Below the pieces are notes generated by a model. The model was given only the letters and a program-made list of their open reading frames with translations, made no database searches and was not told the origin of the DNA. A program made the position numbers and the translations under genes. This document shows, in pieces, positions 23,144 through 35,132 of a DNA stretch of 64,000 nt. The stretch's first letter is position 1. Each line of letters starts with the position of its first letter. Origin of the DNA: Calycina herbarum (lineage: Eukaryota; Ascomycota; Leotiomycetes; Helotiales; Pezizellaceae); assembly GCA_001414485.1 (NCBI GenBank), contig LLEY01000017.1, positions 124,001-188,000 on the forward strand, given 5' to 3'.

Positions 23144-24930
23144 TCATGGCGACTTGGGCTTTTCAGTAGCCTCTGCAGTCTCAACAGCTTTGCCCCATGC
23201 ATTTTCAAAGTTGCTTGTTGACCCAATATCCAATATACTCTCTTCACCCACCACGGCCTTCTCATCTGGGACAATTCTCTCCTCAGAGGCAACTGTTTCC
23301 AAAGGGGGCTTTTCCTTGGATATATTTTCTTCAGGGATCTTGCTTTCTGCCTCTGCGATTTCTGGACTAGCTTCTGGAATAATTGTCTCCGTGAGCGAAA
23401 CACTTCCATCCTCGTTCACTGGACTAATCTCGCTCTCCCAATTGCTGGAATAAACAACAGCTGCGAATGCCTCAAGGTCTCTGACTTGCTCCATGGCTTG
23501 AAGATACTCATTTGGTACTCCGTTTCCGATGGAATGGGCTTGCCGAGTAACAGTTGCAAGCACAATGGGCAATTTTACCGGCTTTGTATCAACAATTTCT
23601 GTAATTCGCGAACCCTCTAGATCTCCGACCTCAGGGACGGGTGGAATCTTAAATGCTTGTTGTGAAATCTTTTGATCAACCAAGGTAGAGAAGCCAGCAT
23701 CCAGGAGAAGGGTTAGAACATGAGAGAAAGGAGGCGAGTCGATAAGGTCTGAGGTTTCATCCAGTAATCTCCGGAGAGGTGCGCTTTCGGCAACTCTAGG
23801 TGAAGATAATGAGTCGTTGACCATTCCTGACTCCCTGAGCACAAAATCTTCATCCTCCTTAGCTGGTAGTAGATATTCCAACCATCTACCGGCTTGTCTT
23901 TCAGCTTCTGTGGCACCTTCCACCCTCTTTCGAACTTCAAGAGTTAACTCGGAGAATTTCTGCATCGAAACGTCATCCCTTGGACTGAGAGCACCGAATA
24001 CATCCTTCACGGCCGCCTCGATCTTTAGCATGACTTGCTTCCACCCCCGGTGTAAAAGCCACCAACTGAATGTCAAGTATTGTCGGTTCGTCTCAAAATC
24101 GTTACCGTACGCTTGGTCAGGGTTATCGTCGTCATTATTTTCCAAACTAATTGTCGACTGCTCCATCCCACCAGTGGCGAGAGACACCACACTTGAAAGA
24201 TAGCTTCGTCTACCAAGCAAGTTGAGCTGTATTCGAGTGAGCAAGGTAAGTAAAGCGAGTGTATATATGAGGGTAAATGATCGGGTGATGGCTGCAATTG
24301 TGTAAGTGCTGTTCAAAGGTAATTCTGGTATATGGGCTTTCACTTACCACTGATCTTGAGATCATTCCAAAGTTGTAATTTGGACTTTCGGGCTTTTTGA
24401 ACGGCCTGTCCCCCATCTTGTGCCCCATCCCCAGGGGAGTCTACAGAAGGAATGCCCACTTGACTTGCATGTATTCCACTTTCACTTTGTAAACTCACCA
24501 TACTCCTGCCATCGTCGTCCGTCACACTCGGTGGACCAGAACCCAATTCAGATGGATGAGGTTCCCCAGAGCGAGCTAACTTGGCAGCCTTCTGCTGTTG
24601 AAGTTCAAACGTAATCCTTTCCGTCTCCAATTCTGCCAGAATATTGTCGGTGGCTGTTGGGAGTAGGGCTAGGACAGTGAAGGTGCAATCCTCTTGGTTT
24701 TGTTCGAATCGTCTGCGAAGACTATGATTGTTCAGTCAGTATACATTCTATATATACGAAGGAATGACATACTTCTCCCGAGCTATGCGATCACTGCTCA
24801 TGCGCTCTCGCACATCTGAAATCTTGCCCAATACATATTGAGTTACCACATAGCCCGCCCCAACAACTCCAATTCCAACCGCGAGAGGCGTTCTATTTCG
24901 CCGAAGCCATCTTCGGGAGGCAGATAGCAT
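23144..24930 (-). CDS. pex3: Peroxin-3 (PEX3), peroxisomal membrane biogenesis factor
   Basis: Three exons (24930-24773, 24721-24348, 24291-23144) give 559 aa. The N-terminus has the basic RRWLRRNRTP patch followed by a hydrophobic membrane anchor (LAVGIGVVGAGYVVTQYVLG) and SDRIAREN-LRRRFEQNQEDC, the hallmark of PEX3. The cytosolic part contains the ILAELETERITFELQQQKA helix and a second conserved block starting AITRSFTLIYTLALLTLLTR, then QLNLLGRRSYL. The last 90 residues are Glu/Ser-rich and probably disordered. PEX3 docks PEX19 with its membrane-protein cargo at the peroxisome or ER. Family length is usually 450-560. Divergent from ATG101. Confidence 0.93.
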
Positions 24931-25290
24931 GATGTAGAGTTATTATGACAATGGGAACATTCCGGTTGAGGGTGTTGAGTATCTGATGTGGCCGGCAGCT
25001 GGCACTCAAGGGGAACCTTTCGAGTTGCGTTGATGAGACCGAGGTTGAAGGGCGGCGTGGGCGGGCCGGAAACTTGGCAGGTCGGCGGAAAGCGGCGCTG
25101 CTTTTTCAACCACAACTCCGGAACTCCCTTGTCACTTTGAGGTTGCGATTCAAACACGCTGTGGATCACGATAAGCCACTTTCCTTTGCGGCCCACATGC
25201 GCTCTTTCTACCCCTCCATTCCATCTCCCATCCATTTCACTTGCCACAACTCAAGAACCACAACAACAGATCAAACCACAGTAATAGCAA
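24931..25290. promoter_or_regulatory. Shared divergent promoter, PEX3 / ATG101
   Basis: 360 bp separate the two starts. It includes a GC-rich patch near 25050-25065 (GGCGGCGTGGGCGGGCC). Co-regulation of peroxisome biogenesis and autophagy initiation is only a hypothesis. Confidence 0.5.
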
Positions 25291-26015
25291 ATGCTAGACA
25301 ACCTATCAGCAATGGAACAGCGCAAGCCGCCGGAATACATTATCGAAGTGTTCGCAGATCCTTCGTCCGTCAAGGACGTCGTGCGAGGTCATTATTGCCC
25401 GGTGTCCTCAGCTGCCGATGATAGCGCCGCTGACTTGGAACGTGAATAGGCATTTTACATACCATCTTCTTTCACAGATTCTTTCCTTCTATACGACCCT
25501 CGACCCGAGATGTGCTGGACCTTACCCTCCCGGTGGTGACGGATGTCGAGCTGGAGACCTTGATCGAGCAGAGGACGGCGAGCTTGGTCCGGCAATTCGA
25601 TGCGAGTTCCGATATGGGCGCGAGAAAGACAGTGAGGGGATCGATGGCCGTGCAATTCTATGAGAAGAAGCGGAGGAAGGCCTGGTTCACCAAAGCAGAG
25701 GAAGAGGTGTGTTGGGAGGAGTGGACTTTAGATGTCACTTTGGCAACGCCGCGGACGGAAAGTGGTATGTTCTTGCGTATGTTTGACATGAAGAACCCAA
25801 TGCTGACGCGTGATGCTCACTTAGAACGGGCCAAGGTTCGAGGTGCTATGGAATCAATGCTGCTGAAAGCTGCCATGAAGATTGTTTCGACTGTGAATCG
25901 AGAAAAAGATCATATTCCACCCATAACCACCAGCGAGGCAAATCCCTTTCCGTATCAGATTATCATTAATCCTTCGAAAGGGGATGGTTGGGGCAAGCGA
26001 GTGGGGATATATTAG
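25291..26015 (+). CDS. atg101: Autophagy-related protein 101 (ATG101)
   Basis: Three exons (25291-25387, 25450-25764, 25825-26015) give 200 aa. If the in-frame ATG at 25312 (MEQRKPPEYIIEVFADP) is used, 193 aa, which matches the usual family start better. Conserved parts: GILHTIFFHRFFPSIRP, DLTLPVV, AVQFYEKKRRKAWFTKAEEE with CWEEWTLDV, and DHIPPITT-EANPFPYQI near the end. ATG101 is a HORMA-fold subunit of the ATG1/ULK1-ATG13 autophagy-initiation complex, kept in most fungi but lost in S. cerevisiae. The WF residues before the CWE block match the WF-finger region that recruits downstream factors. The first donor (GTCATT) is weak, but the intron has a CTGAC branch and the join is exact. Confidence 0.92.
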
Positions 26016-26167
26016 TGACCAGAAACATTTGTACATGCATTGGGCGTTTGGAGTTTTGGGATAGAGGAACGTTGGAGACAGATACCCAATCAAGATCATA
26101 TTATTTTATTATGATATCGCCCTAATCATCATGTTCGTGAATTCGTGAGTTTCTTTTCAAATTTCCA

Positions 26168-27001
26168 TCAAGTCCTGCTGAATCCGCCACGGCCGCGACC
26201 TCGACCAAATCTCACACTCGTAGGAACAAATTTCAGGGAAGACATAGCACTCGTCAATCCAGTCATATCCACATCCTTTGGAGTAGGAGGACTTTTATCG
26301 CTATCTGTTGTTCCTTCCGATACGGCTGGCTCTTTGTCGGTGCTAGTGATGGTTTCCAGAGTGGAGTTTCGTCTTTTGGCTCTTTCCTCAATGTCTTTCC
26401 GATGCGTTGCAGAGCTCCTCCGGCGATGTCTTCCGGAAATGAGCATTGAGGCCCGGTTATCCACGCCAGTATTAACGACAATAAAATCATAATCTTTGGG
26501 ATAAGCGTGTTTATCGATCATGTGCATTTTCCGCTTGTCTGGAGTAGAGCACACACGATCACAATCTTCGACAAAACATGCATACTTGGATAGTCAGAAA
26601 GTGACAATGGAAACAAAAGGGGAATAATAGCTTACCGTCTTTTCACCCCGCTCTCTGCGAACACTCGTAAAGGCGTCATGATTCTCTTCGATATGTAGAG
26701 TCAAGAAGTGCTCAGTGGGGAAGTTTCTTCGACATTCAAGACATCTATTGGAGTGCGTTTTTCTGTAATGTACCTCGAAGCTTTCAAGATCTGGAAAGGA
26801 AATTGTTTCTCGGTGCGGGGGAAGTGAGCATTTCATGGCTGTTGCTTGTGTAGCTTCACCGCTGGAATCTGATAATTCGGGGTCGACTTTGGATAGTTTT
26901 GAGGAAGAGGGTAGCGAGGAGGTGAAATGAGGAACCGCTTGAGCAGTATTTGACGGTTCTGACTCTTCTTCTTCATCCTCAGAGCGTGAGCGTTTGACCA
27001 T
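26168..27001 (-). CDS. C2H2 zinc-finger protein, ZNF511-like
   Basis: Two exons (27001-26636, 26584-26168) across a 51-nt intron give 260 aa. A Ser/Glu-rich N-terminus is followed by MKCSLPPHRE, then Cys-x2-Cys...His-x4-His fingers (CLECRRNFPTEHFLTLHIEENH and, over the splice, CFVEDCDRVCSTPDKRKMHMIDKH), then KDYDFIVVNTG. The YPKDYDF extension after the last finger is typical of the ZNF511 family. The C-terminus is a short RGRGRGGF arginine/glycine tail, suggesting RNA or nucleic-acid association. Function unproven. Convergent with ATG101 (152 bp between stops) and divergent from the EST1-like gene. Confidence 0.82.
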
Positions 27002-27584
27002 CTTGCAAGTACTGCCGAGTGTTGGGGGGAATTACAGGATGGAGGTACAACTCTTTCGTCGGCGTTCTTGCCCACCGCTTTCCTGTAACTACAAATCAAG
27101 AACTCGATGCTTCGATGTTGTTCAGCGATTTAGCGTTTGTTATTGTGGAAGAGACAAATAACTTGTCAAACTTGTCAGAGTTGCAAGTTTGTTGAATTGT
27201 GGGAAAGCTTTCAAGTCTTCGTGGCCTTGCAGGTAAAATGGAGGGGAAACGAGGCTGAGATTCGCTTGATGTCCCTCCTGCAGGGATCTCGGCAAAAGGC
27301 ACGGAGCCAGCAAGCAGCCGCATCAAAATCCCTCCGTAGTTGTCGGCGCGGCGCTGGGTAAACCATTATGACTACATAAACTCGTCGTGTTCACCCACGC
27401 TCGGCTTCACCTTAGCGCAACCCCTCTAGACTGGGCTCTTTAAATGTACATTTAATAGAACTCTCTCCCCTCCCTTACCTATGGATCTCATCTGGATCCC
27501 ACGATCTGCGGAGCTCCACGCGCAAACCTAACAAGGCAAGCCGACCGTGGGGTCGCAAAGAATCCTGCTACACAGAAAGAAGCA
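27002..27584. promoter_or_regulatory. Divergent promoter, ZNF511-like / EST1-like
   Basis: 583 bp between divergent starts. No gene-sized frame is supported. AT-rich palindromic TTTAAATGTACATTTAA at about 27440-27456 is visible. Confidence 0.4.
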
Positions 27585-30242
27585 ATGGCTACACCAGTTG
27601 CGCAGAAGTGGAAGTAAGTGATAATAATGCCCTTCTCCCAAAAACCCCGGCGACCCAGACTGACAATTCATCTAGGGCCGCTCAGCAAGTCTCGAAGGAG
27701 CTGAGTTCACTTTTGAAAGACAAGGCTCCTCGTTTTGACGATGTCGATAATTTGATAAACCAGTGAGTGCCTTTGGTGCAAGTGAAGAAGAAAGCGATGT
27801 CTGACTCCAGTAGATTACGTCTTGCCTGCGAAGGGACAATCTTTCTCGATTTCGAGTATGCTCACCAGCAAGATGTCGAACGCGAGCTATGGAATGCGCA
27901 TGTCCGAATCAACCAACGATACAGAAAGATTCTCGATCACTACCGCCTAGCAGAACAAAAGAAACATGTGGAGAAACGGAAGATGGAGAAGCGCTATGTC
28001 GACTTTATAAAGACAAGCCAGTACTTTTATAAAGGATACATCCAACGCCTCGCATCCCATTTCGCCGGATTAAAAGAGCTTCGCAGAATCGCACATCGCC
28101 TGTCCCTCAGCCCTTTGACCGTCGATAAACGCGTCCAGGTATCGCCCAACGTGGAACATCTTATTGATATGTCATGCCATGCAACCCTTCTTCGTCTTGG
28201 AGACTTGTCTAGATATCGCAACAATATAAGAACCAAGGATAGAAGTTGGGAAACTGCTTTGGGATACTATGGACTGGCCAATGACCTCGCGCCAAATGAT
28301 GGGAGTGCCCACAATCAGATGGCAGTAATTGCTCTGGCAGACACAAATCACTTGGATGCTGTCTACCATCTTTACCGTGCTCTTGCCATTGACGAGCCGC
28401 ATGAGCTTGCCAGAGGCAACCTTGAAATTGAATTCAAGAAGATAACTTTGGCCTGGGAGAAGCAGCGTTCGCAGCCAAAAACGGACAGTTTAACGACTCT
28501 CATATGGTGGTTCCTCTTGCTCCATGCCAAATTCTACGAGGGTGTCGATTTCCCAACTCATGCAGAACTGGAAAACGAAGTTCTTTCTAGATTAGCTTTG
28601 CTTCTGAAAGAACGAGAATTCGATGAAGTTCTCCATAAATTCGTCGTTATCAATATTTCCGCAGAGTTTTTCGCCGGGCAGAAGGTCCAAGGTAAGTGGA
28701 AAACCCGAAGAGTGTCAAATTAAAGTAGCGCTAACATACATGGCTTTAGACTCAGCAGAAAGTGGCAATCCAGAAGCTATTCGCTCTTTTTATTTCTGCC
28801 TCGGTTTCAATGTCCGAATGATGTGCATGCTTCTACAAGTATTGAAGCCAGAGCTAGAAGATCCCGCAGTGGGCGAAGACCTTCCTAATGAAGAATCTTC
28901 TCCGTCCACCTCCCACGAGCGAATCACAGTAGTAAGCCGACGAGTTCTTCCAGCCCTTCGGCAATATAGTGTCTGGCTTGTATCCCGGGTCCAACTACTT
29001 GTGGCAAACCTTGATACTGGTGCAACAAGCTTGCATATCAACGAAATGTGGAAAATGTACGCATATATACTTTCGCAACTCGCCAATATATTTCCACCTC
29101 CCGAACTACCTTCTATCCAGTATCTGTTGGAAGAGGACGAAAGTACGATTGGATTTAAACCCCTCAGAGACCCAGAGCTGCCTCATGAGTGCAACCTTTA
29201 TTCGTCAGATGCTGTCGGAACTCTCAAGTTACGTACTACTGACCCGGGCACTGAGAGGCACCTTCCCAACGTGGAAATGCGAGGTCGTATTCGAGACGTT
29301 CTTCTTTGTGGCCTTGTGCTCCAAGACAACGAGAGATATCCTCAAGTTCCCGTTGTACTCCATGATGGCGCATTCGTCTTCGTTGAAGGTGGAATATCGA
29401 TCTCTGATATTCCTAGTCCACTCAATGCCCCCCAATCGCCAAATTCTCCTAGGAACACCGCTTCTCCATGCAGAGATACTAGAATCCCTGGACCCATCAA
29501 TAAAAACACTGCCTCTGTTCCGACTGGAAGCATTGTTACTCCAGAACCCAATATTGGTTTCGACATCATGATGAGTCGTATGGTTGAGGATCTCGTTAAT
29601 CCGTCGAATGGATGCCAGTCTACAAATGAAGAAACTTCGTATGGGATGCATAGCCATACAGCGAATGAGATATTCCCTACCTCCACCCCTCACGGATCCC
29701 ATTCTCGCGTTCACAGTACTGCAAAGATGCTTCCCAGTCTCCCTAGTTTATACAACTCAGCATTCGCTCCGATGCCGAATGAACTTCAGCCTACCAGCCC
29801 CAATCGGCCTTATGGTGCTCGTCAACCTTCACCAGTTGCGTTTGGCACGCCAAAGCAGCAGTTGGCGGCCGCAGAGCATTTAGACCAAATCACTGGTGGG
29901 TCGTCCAGAAGCCCCTGGGGAGTAACAGGATCCAACCCAGCACCAAGCTCAGCAGCTTCGCAAAATGCTAGTCCAACGAGACATCAACATATTGGAAGAT
30001 CACCTTTGCCACTATCTGGAACAGCGGGTTGGAATGACTTTAGCAGCAACATTTATGGCAACACACCAGTGACGAACTATCCCGGAGGATCTTTTATTAT
30101 TGGTAATGGGAATGCGAATAACAGTACTTTCGATCCCACCGTGGACAGCTTCACCATAAATGCTATGTTGCAAAGCTCATTGGCAAGTGAAAATCGGAAT
30201 GGCGGCTATTCCCAAACTCCCGCTGGTGGACAAGGTGGTTGA
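27585..30242 (+). CDS. EST1/EBS1/SMG7-like protein (14-3-3-like TPR plus EST1 DNA/RNA-binding domain)
   Basis: Four exons (27585-27613, 27676-27762, 27811-28691, 28750-30242) give 829 aa. The third exon's acceptor is a CAGTAG tandem; using 27814 gives NQLRLACE and 828 aa. After LRLACE comes ERELWNAHVRINQRYRK, the N-terminal 14-3-3-like helices, with FYKGYIQRLASHF and LIDMSCHATLLRLGDLSRYR, the latter a very conserved EST1/SMG7 block. ALGYYGLANDLAPNDGSAHN and HLYRALAIDEPHELARGNL are the TPR-like helices. The C-terminal third (from about residue 560) is Ser/Pro/Asn-rich and disordered, without a PIN domain, so it is SMG7/EBS1-type rather than SMG6-type. Family roles are nonsense-mediated mRNA decay and telomerase regulation; which applies here cannot be told from sequence. 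Confidence 0.88.
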
Positions 30243-30580
30243 AATTCTCGTGGCTTTTGAAGCTTAGCTTCTAAAACCTACAACATCAAGGACAATATTG
30301 CATCTCCAACACACGCTTCACGGTCTTTACCAATGCCATTCAGACTAGACTTCGCACTGGGGTGTCACTTGGATCTTGGGACGTTTCATGAAGCTGGCAT
30401 AAATGCATGCTGGCCAAGGACTTTTTGTGGTCTCTCTAGGACTAACTATTCTACGCATAATCGTGGAGGATTATTCCTTGTCATATGCACCATATCATCA
30501 GACTGTAGACGCTCCGTTGTTGAAACCTTTTCCGAACGCCGTCTAATACATCTTGATGGGTAAAGAAAACATATCATAAT

Positions 30581-31913
30581 TTACTGACTGGCGGGCTTGT
30601 AACTCTGCTTGGGGAATGGGAATCTGAAGGAAGTTAGTTGATTTGCTCTTGGAGGACGAGTGTTCGATGGTTTGTCTTCAATTGAACGTGGCGGGGGTTG
30701 GGGAAGGACATTAGGTGTCTTATGAAATGCCAGATTTTAAGAAATATTGTGTGACTTACGATGGACCCAATTCCTGAATGCTGAGCTTAGCCAACCATTG
30801 GCCTTGATCAATCGATTGTGACAAACTCTCCCCAGCCACAAGACCAGCGACGAATCCAGCAGCGAATGCATCACCAGCACCAGTTGTGTCGTTGATTTGG
30901 CTCTTCTCAATGGCGTGAACCTTGTACTCCTTGACCTCCTGACCATTGACAGCGACAACAGTTGGAAGAGTTCCCTGGGTAACAATAGCGACTCTCTCCC
31001 TCTTTGAATTGGCCTTTGGTAAAGCAGCCAGCTTCTTAGCAATCTCCTTGATATCCTTAGTCTCCCAACCATGGCTCTCAGCGAAAGCAAGCGCCTCGGT
31101 CTCATTTCCAATGACATAATCCCAGTAAGGGCTAGTAGCATCCAAAGGCTCCTTGAAGAATTGAGGAATGAAAGGTGCAGAGAGGGAGAAGACGAAGACC
31201 TTGTCGTTCTTTGCAGCCTCCTCGGCCAAAGCCATGATGGCTGGTGGGCAGACGGTAAGATGGTAACCACCGACGAAATAATGGGTTGCACCCTCAGCAA
31301 GCTTCCAAACCTCTGGGCTCTTCAAGTGTTCGAGGTCGTAGTGGTTGGCGGCAGCGAGATCAGTGACCATGGAACGGTTGTGGCCTGTGATGACAACTCC
31401 ACATCGTCCAGTCTTCTCTTTCTTGTCTACTCGGTATTCGACACGGAGTCCGGCTTGCTTGACGGCATCGTGGAGGATGGCGGCGTATTTGTCGTCTCCG
31501 ACTCCACCGAGGTAGACGACGGAATTGGGTGGGAGCATGTATTGTGCGCCTCGAGCGGTGTTTTGGGCTCCCCCTCCTGCGATGAGGATGGCAGAGTAGT
31601 TGTTTAGGAGGTCTTCGTAGATTGGGATGTGCTTTTCCTCGGCGAGGATGGCATCGTTGGGCTTGAGGCCGTATTTCTCGAGAAGAGCATCATCTCCTTG
31701 TGCTTGGATATCTAAAGGTGAAGATTAGCTGATACAATGTTGAGAAGATGAGGTAAGATGTCCAGGTAGAACATAATTTCAAACTTTGTGTGCGGAAAGA
31801 GAACAATCATTTGTACAACAATATGGGAACCTGTAGATAAATATTGGATCGAGTAACATACCAAGCAGAGGGTTCTCTAAGCAGAGGAGAGCGTATTCTT
31901 TGGTTGCGGCCAT
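30581..31913 (-). CDS. ado1: Adenosine kinase
   Basis: Three exons (31913-31862, 31711-30760, 30623-30581) give 348 aa, the usual family length (about 340-350). MAATKEYALLCLENPLLG and DIQA open the sugar-kinase fold; GGGAQNTARG is the substrate-binding Gly motif, VVYLGGVGDDKYA follows, YFVGGYHLTVCPPA and SLSAPFIPQFF are the conserved central blocks, and DTTGAGDAFAAGF is the PfkB signature 2 with the catalytic Asp. The last exon encodes the typical PSFPFPKQSYK tail. It phosphorylates adenosine to AMP using ATP, in purine salvage and in clearing adenosine from the S-adenosylmethionine cycle. Intron 1 (150 nt) and intron 2 (136 nt) are long for this window. Confidence 0.95.
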
Positions 31914-32304
31914 TTTGATTGTTTTTGCGATTGATTTGGATAAGCGGGGTTGAGGACCTCGAAGGTCGAAGTGGCGGGGTCGTTGGTTTTGAAGCACGCT
32001 TGCAGACCCCTGCAATAATCCTTCGAGTTTTATCTACAGTGCAAAGATGTGGTGTTACAAACTACAAGGAAAGGAGATGTTACCAGGCTCGTTCATTTCT
32101 TTTCATTCTTCAATTTCGCACTTTTCGTGACCTTGAAATAGTCCTCTGGATACAGCACAACCGAACGCCATCATTTCACTCGTGCGACTTTTGAAAATAT
32201 CATGCTCAAAGTGTTTCGTTCATCCTCGCTATGCTCTGTTCGAGAGGTACATAAATGCGAAGCCAGCATCCCGAAAAACCAAAGAAAAACCCCACCCCAA
32301 CCAT
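31914..32304 (-). promoter_or_regulatory. Adenosine kinase upstream region / uL2 3' region
   Basis: 391 bp between the uL2 stop and the adenosine kinase start, both on the minus strand. No gene seen. Confidence 0.4.
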
Positions 32305-33236
32305 TTAGTCCTTGGTCTTTTGGGTACCACGTAACAAACCAGTTCTCCGAGCAGCAATGAGACCAGCCTTTTGACCTTGTGCAGCATATCTCGAGATTGT
32401 CGATGCCTTACCAATATGTTGATGGTTACCACCCTATTTTCTGTTAGCAATTTTGTACGGGTATTGGCGATGCTGGGATCACATACTCCGTGAGGATGGT
32501 CGACGGGGTTCATAGCAACACCACGAGTCTTTGGCCATGAGTTACGCTTGACGGCGAACTTGTGCTTAGCACGCGATGCCTCTGTTAAATATAATTAGCA
32601 CCCAAGTTCCCAAGCCATAATTTCTCGAGAGGTTCAACGTACTCAAGAGAGGTTTGTCGGTTCTACCGCCTCCAGCAACAATACCGATCATACCACGCGC
32701 ACTGCTCTTGATGACCTTCTTTGCTCCGGACGGAAGCTTGACTCGGGTCTTGCCCTCATCAGGGTTGTGTCCAATAACGGTCACATAGTTTCCAGATGTG
32801 CGACCAAGAGTTCCACGATCTCCAACCTTCTCCTCGACGTTGGTGATAACAGTTCCTTCTGGTACAGATCCGAGAGGGAGGACGTTTCCGACGGTGAGCG
32901 CTGCGTGCTTGCCGGCGTAGATGAATTGACCAGTGTACATTCCCTCGTTTGCGATGAAGGTCTCGGTGTGAAGCTTGAATCGGTATGGGTCACGGAAGAC
33001 AACCTTTGCTAATGGTGCTCCTCGTCCAGGGTCGTGAATGATGTCTTTCTGCTCAAGTCAGTATTCCAAATGCCTTTCCAACGAGAGAATTGAGCTCTTA
33101 CGACTACACCACGGACGTAGCCATGTCGCTCAGCGTAATCGAGGGTTCTGAATTGTGCAGGTGCCTTGTTAAGACGGGTGTTGGCCGTGAAGATCGAGCC
33201 GCGACCCTTTCTCTGATTTCTGATGACGCGCCCCAT
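32305..33236 (-). CDS. rpl2: 60S ribosomal protein uL2 (RPL2)
   Basis: Four exons (33236-33102, 33048-32643, 32581-32487, 32433-32305) give 254 aa, exactly the eukaryotic family length. It begins [18 protein letters not shown], continues with [59 protein letters not shown], and the ribosomal L2 signature around [11 protein letters not shown] with the conserved His in the peptidyl-transferase-proximal tail. It binds 28S rRNA near the peptidyl-transferase centre. Introns of 53, 61 and 53 nt all have strong donors. The presence of several introns in a ribosomal protein gene is normal for filamentous ascomycetes. Confidence 0.97.
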
Positions 33237-35132
33237 AACTTCAGTAACTGGAGTTCTATTCCAGTAAAGAAGTCCCAGGTTTGGTGTCGATGGGAGTTTG
33301 ATGATGTACCAAAGAAGGTAGAAGTTGGGCAAGCCAGGCGAACTTTTAGTCCGCTAGGTATTTTTGCGATAAATGGGCCTTTCCCATTTGTGCGCGTATC
33401 CTCAGGCAGCCATTTTTAGGGCTGGCCAGTAAGCGTCTCGGAGAACCGAGGCTCTCTTTGAAATTTAAAAGCAGCATCGAATCGCTTTGCTACTTGTTGG
33501 TAGATACGAGACACTTACTGGAATGACTTTTTGAACTATGCCTAGATCATTTTCAAATCTTAGAAACACCTCAGATTATCTATCATTAAACTCTACACTA
33601 TAAACTACTGCGAAACTGCCGCTTGACCAAGTACTTTATCTAACACGTGATATACACATGCTCCAAATAAGGTTTAGCGCAAACTAACAACTTGTTTCTG
33701 GCAACGACGACCCGGGCCTACATCAGATTGAAGGTATCACAACAACCAACTTCTCCCCTACTTGACTTCTTGACTTAACACGACCATCTATTTGGAATAA
33801 TTCTTACGGAATGAAGTTTCTGGCTTCCCATAAGGTTAAATAGCTTTAGCTGAGCTGGCAGTTTACTATTTTCTATTTCCGTCAAACTCCCATAAGGCAC
33901 GCGGGATTCCCACACCGTGTTCCAATTGCTGTTGGATATCTGCCGTTGTGTCAAGGCTCTGGAAAATTTGAGAAGTCAATCACTTGATTCTCCCACAAGC
34001 GTTGGCACAATAAGCTCCCATTCTTCTACCTTTCTTGGCACAATTCTGATTCTTTCACTTAGGAAACCAGCCATATCCCTTACCACCTACAGTCTGGTGA
34101 TTTTGTTCTGTCTTGATTCCATATAATATCATTTGTGATTATTAGAGATTCTTGCGATTATTAGACAAAACCCTGTATTTTTCTCCATTATCAGCCTAAC
34201 AATACTTTTGCTGGTACCCAACAAGCTTGTGTTGGCGTTGCACATGCAGGCGTGGTGCTTGGTTGAGCCTCCTTGTAAGGTTTCCTGGCCCCGCGTTTCA
34301 TTTCTCTCCACGGAGTTTGGAAGCTTCCACATTTTATTTCTATCAGTGATTATTCTTTATCGCGTTGATGATTTGTTAAAACTTCTTTTATGTTTTTATT
34401 TCCTATCGCGTCGATGGAAATGTCGCTCCTAGTAGTGGCGCATGGCTGTGTTGGCAAAAGTTAATGCGGAAGTCGGTTTTCTTGTCCTCAGATCATCAAT
34501 AGTTGCAAAGTGCATCTGGCTCAGGTTTTGCCGGGTCAAAATGGTAAGCGAATTAATTCCAGCATGTTGTGGTTGGGCTTTTGGATTTGCGCCGGGTTTG
34601 ACTCTCTAACCATATCAACGTACCCCACAACCAACCTGATGGTTTGTTTTTTGGTTGTTTGAAGCACCTCCTCCCATGTTTTCGATACTCATATATTATT
34701 ATTGTTTTCTTACTGGTTACCTTTGGGGGGATGATGAACTCGACGGTCGCATCTGGTATATTCCGCGAGGGCATTGTATGCCAATGAGGAGGGTTGGAAA
34801 AGATCAGGCTTGTTGTGGGATCTGTATCGTTGGTGAAGCTTGGAGGAAATTCCATGAGGATGGAAAGTCAAGATAGATGGATATGGAATAGTATGGTTGG
34901 AATTCTCTGGAAAAGCCTGTTGTTATATAATAGCTCTCTGTTTTAATTAATTCACTTAAATCCCAACCCCTCTTGCCTCTTCATGTGATGCGTGACAAAG
35001 GCGCCTTCCTGGTTGATCTTTAGAACCAATGAGCCAAATCTCTCGCCGCGCTTTTATCGGCGGCGCCCTGACTTCATCACCTTCCTTCCACCAACCTCTC
35101 CACCAAGGACAACCACAACCACCACCTCCAAA
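33237..35132. promoter_or_regulatory. Long divergent intergenic region, uL2 / WHIM protein
   Basis: 1.9 kb with no gene-sized frame supported. The proximal 33237-33420 probably includes the uL2 leader. T-rich segments at 34330-34420 contain two related ATTTCCTATCGCG/ATTCTTTATCGCG pieces. A conserved CTTTTATCGGCGGCGC lies just upstream of the WHIM-gene start (35053-35068). Confidence 0.4.
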
